Source of the DNA: Gonapodya prolifera JEL478
Taxonomy: Eukaryota > Monoblepharomycota > Monoblepharidomycetes > Monoblepharidales > Gonapodyaceae
NCBI GenBank assembly: GCA_001574975.1
Contig: KQ965866.1
Location: 33,062-97,061, forward strand
DNA length: 64,000 nt
Direction: 5' to 3'
The notes beneath the pieces are model-generated. The model saw nothing but the letters and a program-made list of their open reading frames with translations, did no database searches and was not told the DNA's origin. Below, piece by piece: positions 22,561 to 33,200 of the stretch. The translations under genes and the position numbers were made by a program. How positions within the stretch are numbered: position 1 is the stretch's first letter; each line of letters begins with the position of its first letter.

Positions 22561-24336
22561 TCATTTCAACAATGGCAGTCTTTCCTTCACCAGACTATCG
22601 ATCAGCGCCTTTTGGTGAGGTTGCAAATCCTGCCCTCCAACGTTCGCAAAGATCAACTGCGCATAAAGGTCGACGCAGTCCTCTGGCGCCCTGCATCCAG
22701 ACAGTTCCTCGAGTGTGGCTCAAAGGGGTGAACGTTTTCAAGTCAATTCTCTTCGTGAAACAATCGGACTACCACTCACCAAGCCCACACCAGGGCACGT
22801 ACTCGGGGGAGTATCCCCCCTCGTGCACCATGACCAAACGGTCGTGGCAGAGGTCGTGTGCGGCCTTCATGACCATTCGCGTCATGAGGCGGTACGTCTC
22901 TGATGACATCGACAATGTGAATTGATTTTATCATGGCAAGGTCGAGTGTTGCGGTACTCACCACCGTAGGCCATCATGCGGCCTAAAGGATCCAAGAACC
23001 CGGCGTCTGGAAGGAGGGGGTGATAAGTTGTTGTGCTAGATCGCGGTAGGGAGACTGCGTGGACCCACCAAACCCAGACGACACGAGGATGAGGTCTGGC
23101 TTGAACTGATACAGCGCCGGAACAACCAACCGCTCCACGACGTCAAGGTACGCGCCGTGGCCAGAACCTGCCGGCAGTGGGATGTTTATCTGGTACACAT
23201 GCGTGGGCATCAGGTTTCAGATTTTGATCGTCGAGACTCGAGCCCCCCGTTTCAAAGAAATCTCACGTTGTATCCAGTCCCGTCTCCTTCCCCATTCTCC
23301 GCCGCCGCCCCGCATTCAAGTGGGTAAAGTTTGTCTTGGTGGATCGACATGAACAGAACGTCGTTTCTGTCGTAGAAGGCCTTTTGGGTTCCGTTCCCAT
23401 GGTGCACGTCTGATTTGCACCGGGAAGGGAGTTCAGGGGTTCAGCTCCACATCTGCAAATCGCTGTTACACGTGGTGCATAACTCTCACCCCAGTCGAGA
23501 ATGGCGACCTTCTTGAGCCCACGCTTCCGGATGGCGTGTTCTGCGGCAATGACCACGTTGTTGAAGAGGCAGAAGCCGCGGCCTTTGTCCTTTTCGGCCT
23601 TTGAGGTGGTGGAGGGAGTAGAATGGAATGGGGTTGGCTTCGGGAGTCGACATGAAAACTTGGGAGGACAGTAACCAACGTACGTGGTGACCCGGAGGAC
23701 GGTTGAGGGCGTATGCGTTCCTCAATTTTCCATCCAATACTTGATCGACGGCATTGATGCAGCCTTGGCGGAAGTGTGGGCGGGACGTGTGTCGTCATTG
23801 TCTGAGATTGAGGTTTGCGATAAAACTTTGGAATCTCACCGCCAGCACTCAAGAGGGCGATCTCGTATGAGTGTTTTCCAATAGGAGTGAGCTCCCCTCC
23901 GTCGCCGAACCCAATGTCACTTTGTGGGAAGGGAGGAGGTTGGGACATCGCAATTGAACGACGTTGTGGTCAATCAAAGCACACGCTCACCTGCACTTCT
24001 GAACGTGCGCGATGTACTCTTCAGTGTGGTAGTACTTGATCTCCTCGACTGTTGCCGCACGAGGTTTCAACGTTGTCAGCTGCTCGAGCACGCCTGCGAC
24101 CTCGACGAGATTCTTGAATCTGCGCTTCGAGGCGGGCGATTCGAAGTGGGACGCGGGTTCGATGTACCCCCCAGCTGGGAGAACACCAGCCGCGGTGCCC
24201 GTGTCGTGCCCTAAAAACTTGGTTCGTGAGTGATGCTGCCCCAGAAAAAGAGGAGGATGTGATCGAGGGAGTTCAAGTTCTCACACATGTAGCGCTCAGA
24301 CCAGAAAAAGCCCGTTGATGATGGCGTGGAGAGCAT
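22561..24336 (-). CDS. Histone deacetylase-superfamily hydrolase (class II/acetylpolyamine-hydrolase type)
   Basis: Ten exons, complement(22561-22718, 22780-22899, 22962-23006, 23069-23189, 23267-23409, 23490-23598, 23684-23763, 23840-23919, 23991-24210, 24285-24336), give 375 residues with every phase consistent. It begins MLSTPSSTGFFW and then YMWHDTGTAAG. Catalytic landmarks are all present: NRPPGHH (the His-His dyad), DWDVHHGNGTQ (metal Asp and His), SSGFDAG (metal Asp), and HEGGYSPEYVP with the late tyrosine. The arrangement resembles bacterial class II HDAC/acetylpolyamine amidohydrolase proteins more than Rpd3 or Hda1 (from remembered family features). It removes acetyl groups from lysine or polyamines in a Zn-dependent reaction. 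There is no targeting peptide, so it is probably cytosolic or nuclear. It is convergent with the permease and divergent from NDUFA6. Confidence 0.9.
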
Positions 24337-25397
24337 CGCGTTCGTTCGTCTGGATTGTGCGATCGCGCCCGCCGTGGAGCTGTGTGTGCGTCGGCACCTT
24401 TTTAACCGAATTTTGGCGCGGCAAAGTTCCGATTTCTTGTCATGTGGTCACGGCCTGGTCAAGGGACAGTTTGGCAGGGTCGAATGGGTCACCCGCCGTG
24501 CTGACTTTTGAACGCCTTGGCTTGAAAATTAATTTGGGATGTTCCAAGTTAGGAGATAACTCATCAAGTTGGACCAGTGAGAAAGCTCCGACCGTGACAA
24601 TTCAGCGGAGCCCACCGTTGTTCTTCAAGGTGGGTTAGAGGGGTAACATTCTGCGATGAAACATGTCAAATAATAGTGATGGGGCGTATTATATGTCACT
24701 CAAGCATGCATGCATAACTTATCACATTTCGAGATGTTGTTTTCCCTTCCAAGCCTTGTCCTTTCCTTGTCCTCGCCTCCACCAATTCAGTTCAATCAGT
24801 GCATATGCCAGAGACGTGAAGCGTGAAACGGGTCCGAGTTTTCCCACTATGGCCGCAGAGACAAACGCACAGACAGCAAACACCACGGGCTGCACTGAAA
24901 CAATCAAAACCCTTTTCCATTTCACAATTCTAGAGCGATACGATGTATTTGCTACTGCCCTGACCCTAGTCTTGAGTGCCCGAGTCGCAAAACGTACACT
25001 CGGCGAAATCCAAACGAAGAGGATTTCTTCTTGAAGGTTATTTTCTTTGGTGAAAGGAAGAGAGGACGAAGGTCATATTGTGGGCCGGCAAAAAGTTTTG
25101 GCGTTTCTGATTTGGAACCCGCCTGGCCCCCTCCTCTCGACGACCGCACATCGCGACAGAGCCGCACGACCTCCTTGCGTGGCCCAGTCTCTGGACTCTG
25201 CTCAGCGGACACGATCCAACCAGCATCCACACCGATTCTCCCATCCCACACCTCCGAACACCCAGTCCTCCCTTTCTCCTTGACATCCCGGACTATCCTG
25301 CCCTCGTACGTTTTTCGTTCAATGTTTTTTGTGGCTTTTCGTCAAGAGCGTTCACCCGCAACCTCCCCCGACAACACACGGTCGCCTTTTCCAGAAA
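24337..25397. other. Divergent intergenic region between deacetylase and NDUFA6
   Basis: About 1.06 kb presumably holding both promoters. A plus-strand frame (24663-25034) contains an ATG near 24849 that would give about 60 residues, but nothing else supports a gene. Confidence 0.5.
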
Positions 25398-26420
25398 ATG
25401 TCTCTAGTGAAGGCATCGCCAGCACAGCTCGCCAGGTCACCCGAGGAGGCGAGAAGCAAAGTGTTGAGTCTCTACAGGCAATGGCTGCGAGCGGTGCGTT
25501 TGCGTTGCCGATGGAGAGGGTTTTGTTTCCTGTTGGAGGGCTTGAGCTCTTGCAACACGCGGACAGGTGGACACGGGAGAAACGCGAACGGTTTTCCGAG
25601 ACGGAGATGAACAATGACCAATGCTGGAGTACTTGGGATGCTCGGGTGTCGCGTTACCCGAGCCGCTGTCGCGTCACCGTCCCCTGTCTCACCCGTCTCA
25701 CCCCCAAACCGCTCTCTCCCCATCGACACTACCACTCCTTAGGCCCCCGACATCATCGAATTCCAATGGCTTGACATGCCAACCAGCCAGTTCCGCTCAC
25801 GCATCCGGCTCGAGTTTGAACGAAACAGGCACCTCCGCGATATTGGCCACATCAACCGAAACATCTGGAAGAGCCAGAAGGATCTGGAGGAGATGCTAAA
25901 CCACTGGCAGCAGAAGTCGCATGTCATGAGGTGCGTGGGGTTTTGCGAGGTCTGGAGTGCGAAGCACGAAAGACCGAGCTGGCCGAGGCCTAAGTGCAGC
26001 TCGGAGTTGACCGAGGCTGTCCGCCGGGGGACGGAGTGGAGCCGACGTCAATCTACGACCGACCCGGTGGGGGGGAGTTGAAGTGATGTGTGTGTGTCCG
26101 GTGGACAGACAGCTGGGATGGGCATGGACTCAATCTGAGACCGGGATGTGCGTGTGTGTCTGATGGGAACAGCTGGACGGAGCGGACGTCAATCTTCGAC
26201 CGACCTGGATGCCTCAACACCCGCCGATTCGCGAATCGTTGCTGCGTCGATTCATTGCAGTGAAAAGTCCGCCCCACTCTCGTTCGGGGCTTCACCGCGC
26301 TTTTCTCACACACCACACCACCCCACACACAGAATGTTCGAGGCCGACACCGTAGCGATGGAGGAACAAGCGAACCGCAAGACGTTCCTGCAAAAGTTCT
26401 ACGAAGGAAAGGACGCTTGA
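25398..26420 (+). CDS. NDUFA6: Mitochondrial complex I LYR subunit (NDUFA6/B14 homologue)
   Basis: Three exons (25398-25493, 25743-25930, 26333-26420) give 123 residues. The N-terminal part has the LYR-family core with LSLYRQWLRA. Then come APDIIEFQWLDMP, IRLEFERNRHLRD, a KSQKDLEEMLNHWQQKSHVM segment and a C-terminal ANRKTFLQKFYEGKDA. This order is that of NDUFA6/B14, an accessory subunit of NADH:ubiquinone oxidoreductase on the matrix arm that pairs with the acyl carrier protein. Length and motifs fit the family. Both introns are long for this window (249 and 402 bases); the second carries a dispersed repeat also found in introns of two other genes. It ends 168 bases from the 3' end of the G-alpha gene on the opposite strand. 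Confidence 0.9.
25935..26060 (+). repeat. Dispersed intronic repeat, copy C (introner-like)
   Basis: It begins about 14 bases after the 5' splice site of NDUFA6 intron 2 with GCGAGGTCTGGAGTGCGAAG, nearly identical over about 40 bases to copy A in the SOD-like gene, also next to a 5' splice site. It then shows CCGAGGCCTAAGTGC, TTGACCGAGG and GTCCGCCGG. Further on in the same intron a GACGTCAATCT(A/T)CGACCGAC segment occurs twice (near 26045 and 26187). Confidence 0.7.
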
Positions 26421-26588
26421 GACTTCTGTTGGCTGTGAGGTTGGGGTGATATGTAGTGAGGGGAGATACGTAGTGAGGGGATTGCAAACCGACATGCGAC
26501 ATGCGACAAGCAACATGCGGGACCATCACACTGTGCGAGCGATAGATGTATATTTGGAAGAATCATCAATCTCCATGTGATGTGACCC

Positions 26589-28129
26589 CTACGACATGCT
26601 CATCAGACCGGCGTTCTCCAGCGCGATTTGCATGATGGTGTCTTCGACACTGGCCATCACTTTTTTGATTTGGGACGTGTCCTAAGGTGGAGAGTGGAGA
26701 GTGGAGAGTGGAGAGTGGAGAGTGGAGAGTGGGGAGTAGAGAGTGCGACAAACGTGGAAGAAGTTGGTTGTGAGAAGGCTCAGCATGTGCATGAAGAAGG
26801 GATTCTCCCTCGACCCTCACCGTTGCCCAAGTTTCGAAACAGTGGTACTTGCGATTCTGTCCCGTCGCCAACACCACATCCTCGTACATTTGAAGCATGA
26901 AATTGATGACCGATATGTACGAGTTATCGCCTGAAGGCAAACGTCACATCAGCGTGAGCCGTTGATTGGGTCTGCCTGTTTCACAATTCACAATGATCTT
27001 ACCCTGGTATTTGTGGAAAAAGTTTTTGAACTGGACTTTCTGCAGTTCCAGCTTATCCTTCAACAAGTCGATCTTGTTCAGGAAAATAATGACAGGCATA
27101 TTCTTCAGAAGCGGGTTGTTGCATAGACTCTTGAATTCATTCAGCGAGTCCTCCTAAAAAAGGGTGGGGGAAGGAGAAAAGATAACGAGTGTTTCGCTCG
27201 TTGTCACGACGCCAAAGTTACGCGGTGCACAACCCCACCATTCTGTTACTGTTTGCGTCCTCAAACATTTTCATGTCGAACGATGAACTATCCGCCACGA
27301 AGATGATGGCGTTGCAGCCGTCAAAGTAAGGAATCCACTTTTTTCGTTCTGAACGCTGACCGCCGACGTCGTAGAGGGTCCATATATTATCTCCGATGGT
27401 GTAGGTGTACTCGCTTACGCCCGTTGTCCGAACGCGGGTGTACAAGAGGTCTTGGTCGGTTGGTACGTAATCCTCAGCACAGATTCGTTTCGCGTCCTTC
27501 AGAAACCTGCAATCATTCCCGGCGTCAGTATGGTTCAGAACGTTATGGTGGCTTGATTATGATCTTGTTCCGCAAACTCACGGCTTGGCGCAATCCGCTA
27601 TTTGGAATTCACTCTTGCGAGCGAATGCTTTCTGTGTCGCCGGGTGGTCCCAAAACGAAATAATAGAATCCACAAGTTCAGGTGCGACTTGTGACCTCTC
27701 CGTGACGCTGCTCGATAGATCTTCGACCTGGCCCTCGAGGGACTAAAAAGCCGGGATTTCTGATTAACTGATTCGTCTTCACAGAACCGCGGGTTCCCGT
27801 TCACCCACCCGCCACTGCTCAATCTCGGTGTTCGACATTTCAATAGGTGGTTCCAAGGTGTTGACGGCATCGCGCAGATTCAACATGGCTTCAACAAGGC
27901 ATCCAAGAATGGTTGCTTTCATTTGCTTTCGGTACTCATCCGTGAAGCCGGAGCCGTAAAGAATTCTAAATTGCTTGATGATGGTTGACTTTCCGCTCTC
28001 CCCTGTACCGAGAATCAGCAGAGTTCGCTTGTCGGTGTTCTGTGTCTTCTGCTTCTTGAGCTCTGCATCGATCTTCTTGGAGACCTCTCGCTCATGATTA
28101 CCGTCTTGCGATCCACAACAAAATGGCAT
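26589..28129 (-). CDS. Heterotrimeric G-protein alpha subunit 1
   Basis: Six exons, complement(26589-26681, 26821-26930, 27003-27153, 27239-27506, 27582-27742, 27809-28129), give 367 residues. G-alpha signatures occur in order: P-loop GTGESGKST, switch I TRVRTTGVSE with the catalytic Arg, switch II DVGGQRSERKKW, NKID in FLNKIDLL, and the final TCAT-type loop. That loop reads TWAT, a Cys-to-Trp change in a motif that contacts guanine. The N-terminus is MPFCCGSQDG: no glycine at position 2, so no N-myristoylation, although two cysteines could be palmitoylated. The Ras-like plus helical architecture and the length are normal. The C-terminus (LENAGLMSMS) differs from the usual receptor-binding CGLF/CGIL ending. 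The gene is 260 bases downstream of a second G-alpha on the same strand; the two have different intron positions, so duplication is old. Confidence 0.92.
26687..26737. repeat. Seven-base microsatellite (GTGGAGA)n
   Basis: About seven perfect or near-perfect copies in the last intron of G-alpha 1, close to its 3' splice site when read on the minus strand, where it supplies a pyrimidine-rich CTCTCCA tract. Confidence 0.85.
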
Positions 28130-28389
28130 GGATTTGTTGCTATCTTGTTTGATGGGGTATCGGAGCTCTGATTGCTTAGGGGTGCGAAGTGTGCTGCCTG
28201 ATCTGCTGAGAAGAGCACTGGACAATTTTCATTTTCACAGTGTGAGAAATGTAATGGAACTGGTTTCAGTATCTTTCTCGACAACTACATATATTGATGC
28301 AACGACAACGTGTTCAGTTTTATTGTACAGCAAATGCAAGCTGCCTGCCCTCCACAAGTACACCTCTCGGACACAATTGAATGCTACCT

Positions 28390-30070
28390 TCATGACAGTC
28401 CTGCTCGTTTTAAAGCGAGTTCCTGGAAAATTTCTCTGTGTAGCAAAAAGCGCAGCGGCAGTGAATTGAATGAAATTCAAAAAATGGTAAATCATTGTTG
28501 CGTACCTTACGGTAGCCAGCACCGTTTTAACCTGATTTGTGTCTGTCGCCCACGTCGAGTAGACGTAGATAGATCGGCTCGGGCAGGCATTGAGACTGAC
28601 AAACTTGTTCTCAAAATGTTTGATGACCGTGCTGTAGGTGTTATCCCCTGCTCCGTTTAAGACGACGCGGGCGAAGAATAATTCAGACGCAAGTTGCTAC
28701 TGAAGAAACGAAGGCACGTCACCAACCTTCATATTCGGGAAGCCAATCTTTGACCTTGAAACCGTTCGCGAGTTTTTCTTTCAACAAATCGATTTTGTTG
28801 AGAAACAAAATGACAGGGATATTTTTAAGGAGTGGATTTGAGCAAACAGTTTTGAAAGCGTTTTGCGCTTCTACCTGTGGGATCGAACAAGTTAGAGTGA
28901 AGTTCAAGTTGGAGCTTTGACAAATCAAAGAAGAGTGGTTCCACCAACCATTCGATTTGTTTGGCCGTCTTCATACAGCACGGTGTTAAAGGCAGAAACA
29001 TCAACCACGTAAATAATTGCGACGCAGTCTATGACGTTAAAATCGACACGTCGCAGACGGTCCCGTAACAGCGATCGCAAGATGGAAGACATACCGTCAA
29101 AGTAAGCCGGCCATTTTTTACGTTCTGTTCGTTGTCCCCCCACATCGTAAAAGCTGTGCAGGACGATATTACAATGGTCGTTGGGAAGCGATGGAGGTCA
29201 AGACAACACCTACTGCCAAACGTTGTAGCTTATCTTAAATGCATAATCCGTTATGCCTGTCGTCATAACCCTCGTGTAAAGCACGTCTTGCGTGCTAGGT
29301 AAATAGTTCGGTGCACACAATCGGGCAACATCCATAAAGAACCTTAACATGACCGCAGGATTAACACGGGCTTTGTGTGTGAGCGGAAACGCATACGTAC
29401 GGTCGAGTGCACTCTGGAAGAAGGGGAATTTCATGTCGTCGTGACCAGACTAGTTGGGTCACCCGATGCGCCCAAAACGATTCCAAAAGAGTGACCACTT
29501 CCGGAGGTATAACAGTATCGGAACTGATAATGGATGGAAAACTATCCAGTTTCGTAATGATGCCCTGTTTGCAGAGTACGTTTTGGATTCATCGGTCGGT
29601 GATACCAATGCTCCAACCAACCTCCCACTCGGCTCGTTCGGCCTCTGCTAGTTGAACTTCAGGTGATAATCGCCTATCTCCAGCTATTGCGGCGTGCATT
29701 GTTCTAAAGAGAAGAAAAGAAATGTGCAGAGGTTGTCGGCAAATGTCGCGGTTGAAGCACACACCGGACGCTGTTAATGAGAGAGTACAGAATGGTGGGT
29801 TTCAGCTGCAAGCAGTAGTCTTCCGGGAACCCGGAGTCATGGATAATCCGGAATTGTTTTATTATGGTGGACTTTCCACTATCTCCGGTTCCTACGTGTC
29901 GATGGGGTGAGGCATGATATCGTGGGAAAGAACTGACGCTCCCTCGATCAGTACGCACCCAGCAAAAGCAGTTTGAGGAAGTTCTTTTTGTCCTTCTTTA
30001 GCTGCTGATCTATCTTTTTCGATTCTCTCCGGGCCTCTGCTTCCTCCGGACTCTTGGTACAGCAAGACAT
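28390..30070 (-). CDS. Heterotrimeric G-protein alpha subunit 2
   Basis: Ten exons, complement(28390-28435, 28506-28647, 28727-28874, 28949-29028, 29095-29153, 29214-29342, 29401-29564, 29622-29703, 29765-29891, 29959-30070), give 362 residues. The motifs are P-loop GTGDSGKST, switch I TRVMTTGITDY, switch II DVGGQRTERKKW, FLNKIDLL, the TCAT loop again as TWAT, and a C-terminus REIFQELALKRAGLS. The N-terminus MSCCTKSPEE lacks Gly2, so lipidation would depend on the cysteines. Three of the nine introns start with the uncommon donor GTTGGT. The gene sits between G-alpha 1 and PHO81 on the same strand. GTPase residues look intact, so the protein is probably functional. Receptor and effector partners are unknown. 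Confidence 0.92.
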
Positions 30071-30271
30071 CGATCCCTGGCGATTGGGCAGATGTTGGAT
30101 GTCTCCCCCAAGATGTGGTATGCGAGTCGAGTCTCTGCAGCGATGCGATTTGGTGGGAGGGGGTGATCGCTTGAGTTCGTTCAGGCAGCTCTTCTCGATC
30201 ACGGGGACGGGCGCTTCGCCAACCGGCAACATCCCAGACATGGGAACGTCGCGAGAGAAACTAAATTGAAG

Positions 30272-33200
30272 CTATGCAACATTGTACTTCATAACACTAT
30301 TAAGTAATATCGCATCTACACCATGGAAGTGTTGCGCCACAACATTTTGTGGCACGTGATTGGTGCTTCCAAATGTTGCGAGAATGAGGCCTGCTTCCTT
30401 TACCGTGTTAATGAGAGCAGGTACTTCCACCTATTGGAGAAATCAATGGAACTAGTACTTCCGTGATGCTTTTGATGTCAAACCCACCAGCGGTGCTGCT
30501 TCACACACGATGCCCAATAAGTTCCCTGCTTTTGCGAAACGGATGGCCTCCTTGATACTTTTGCATCGCTCATCATCCTCTATGATGTTCTCAGCATCCA
30601 ATTCGCGTGTTGATTGCTCGATCTCTCCTTTGGATTGAAGGCTTTGAGACTCAACCACACTTTCAAATGACTCTGGGAGGGACGCATATCCAGCATGAGT
30701 GCGGAAAAAGACTGCATAGTTAGGTTGCTTCCAGTTGGTCGCTGTACAGACTGCTGGATTGGAGCTCATGAAAATCACGCTCCGCTGCTCGCCACCCGAC
30801 CCGACTTTGTCGTAGACACTTCTCAACACTGCGTCCACCGTCCCGTTGACCGAGTGGCGATCTGCAGCCGTTTGGAGGATAGATTGTTGAGATGAAGTTG
30901 GATACTTGATCTCGATGTTGACCCCGACTCTCGTTGGCACGGTCTAACGCATTTTGCAACATTATCAGAAAGGCTACAATCAGAGAGCACAAAGAAGCTA
31001 CGCACCTCCAAGACTTCATCCAACGTGACAAAACTCTCATGGATGATTTCAACTAACTGCTCGCTTGTGATGTCGTTGCTTCTGCAGGACTCAAAACGAC
31101 GTCGCTTATCGGATGCCCTTTCTCCCAACTGCTTGAACTTGGAAACGGTAATATCAGATACAGATACCAAAATTCCAGTTTCGGAATCTTCTCCACTCTG
31201 AATTGGAGAGGATTGCCCAATAGTGCTTCCCTTTGTACCGCCGATACGAATGTACCAGTGTGGAAAGATAACAGGAACTCCATCTCGAGTCAGTTGAACG
31301 GCAAGGACGATGTACTCCTCGGCAAGAGAGCTGGCTTCAACAAATGACTGGACCGAGGGTGCTGGGTTGAGTGGAACAGCCAACGGCTGTAGCAGAGTAT
31401 TCACCGCGATACCGCCAGTGTTAGCCATTGAAGCGTCCGCGTCCAGGAAATTCGCGCTTGAAGGCTTAGCGCTCGAAACAACCTACAATAGTTGTAAAAA
31501 CATTTGTGCGCGCAGATTGAAACCCTCTTCGAATATTGCTTACTCTGGTACTTTTCCAATACGTTTCGACTCTTCCACCAATGACGACACCTTTGTGTCG
31601 GAAAGGGGTGACAATTTCACACTCAAAGCACATTTCTCCCACAACCCTCAAGTGTGTGTCGAGAAGCGGAATAATGCAGCGTTCAGCCGCACTGGACCCA
31701 TCTCCACGGCCCTCTCGACTAATTTGACCAAGATTCGATGGCAACAAAGCTCCTCGGGCGATGACTTTGGTACCAAACGTGGGGTAGATATCGAATTGCA
31801 ACGTTGGGAGAGAGTCCACCAGGAAGGTGAACACTTCCGTGTCATCTTTCAGGGGCAAGATGATATTGTATGGCAGCGAGCCTCCACTTTCAGGCTTTGC
31901 AGAAATTATAAGTTTCAGTGATGAGAGTTGGCGGGAGCCAAACAGGGCAATGGGATCTCGTCGCTTCGCCGCGGCACCTGATTTCAAACGATGTCCGAGT
32001 CTCATTTGCACGTACATGCGACGATCAAGGAAGTTGTGTCCATAGATTCTGATAGATGCGGGTAAATGTTGGAGCTTAATCAGATAGCATGTACTCCAAA
32101 CAATATCACCGACCTGAAAGGCACAATTGGCGGAGGTAGGCTGAGGGGTGGGATGCTGCCAACACCAAGACTCTCGGGCAAATCTTCCAAATCATCCAAT
32201 GGTGGGAGGTCAAGAGGTGGCTCTGCCATGGCCTTTATGCGGGGTGATGACAGAAGTGTCAGTGTGGCCGTGGCTTGCGATGATATAGAATGCTCTGGAG
32301 TTGAGCTCGGATTGGCAAAAAGAGCCGACGGAGTAATAGGTTCTTTGTTCGGACCGATATCGTCCACTCTCGACACTTCAAGTGTTCCCGTTTCAGATTC
32401 TTTGAGAATGGACGACACTGACTGAGCGCCCAATAGTGTACTGTGCGCGACCGGCTCGGCAGTCTCGGCGCGCTTTTCCCGGAGAATCGATCCCACGTTC
32501 ACGTGCCCGTGGTACACAGCATAAGCGGCCGCATCCCATCCACTCTCGTCGAGCAAGTCGAGTGATACCCCTGCTTCCAAAAGAACATTGACGGCGTCCT
32601 TGTGGCCCTCGGACGCGGCGTAGAACAAGGGTGACCACCCATTGTACCGATCGATGGTGTCAGTGTCACATCCCCGGTCCAAGAGCAACCTGCAGATAGC
32701 CGCGTTACCCGACCGAGCGGAAATGTGAAGCGGATACAGTCCTTCCGCATCTGCGACAGTCATTTTAGCACCTCGCTCCAGCAGCAATCGCACAATCTCC
32801 TTGTTTCCACCCGCGCACGCTAAGCACAGGGGAACGGGATCGCTCTCTAGTGTCGGTTCCACCTCGGCGCCGTTCTCCAAAAATGTCTTCACGACTTCGG
32901 TGTGGCCACCCACAATTGCATGCACCAAAGGAGTCCATCCATCAAGGTCCTGAGCTCCCATCGACGCCCCCTCAGCTAACACCGCGCGGGCGCAGTCCAC
33001 GTGACCATACATGGCAACGTAGTGCAACGGGGTTCGGCTGTGGATGTCCACAGCGTTTAGCAAGCTCGCCTTGGTGAGTGGGATCGGCGCCAACGAGTCC
33101 TTTCCCGCGACGCGCTCGCCAATATACTTTATCAGCTCCTCCAGAATATCCATTCTGCCTGTTATGGCGATCTCGTGCAAAGCGGTCCGATCTGAGATAT

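Noticed and set aside
26053-26529. 158-codon minus-strand frame spanning the end of NDUFA6
   Set aside because: It is antisense to an intron and the last NDUFA6 exon, His/Ser/Arg-rich with no motifs; a shadow frame.
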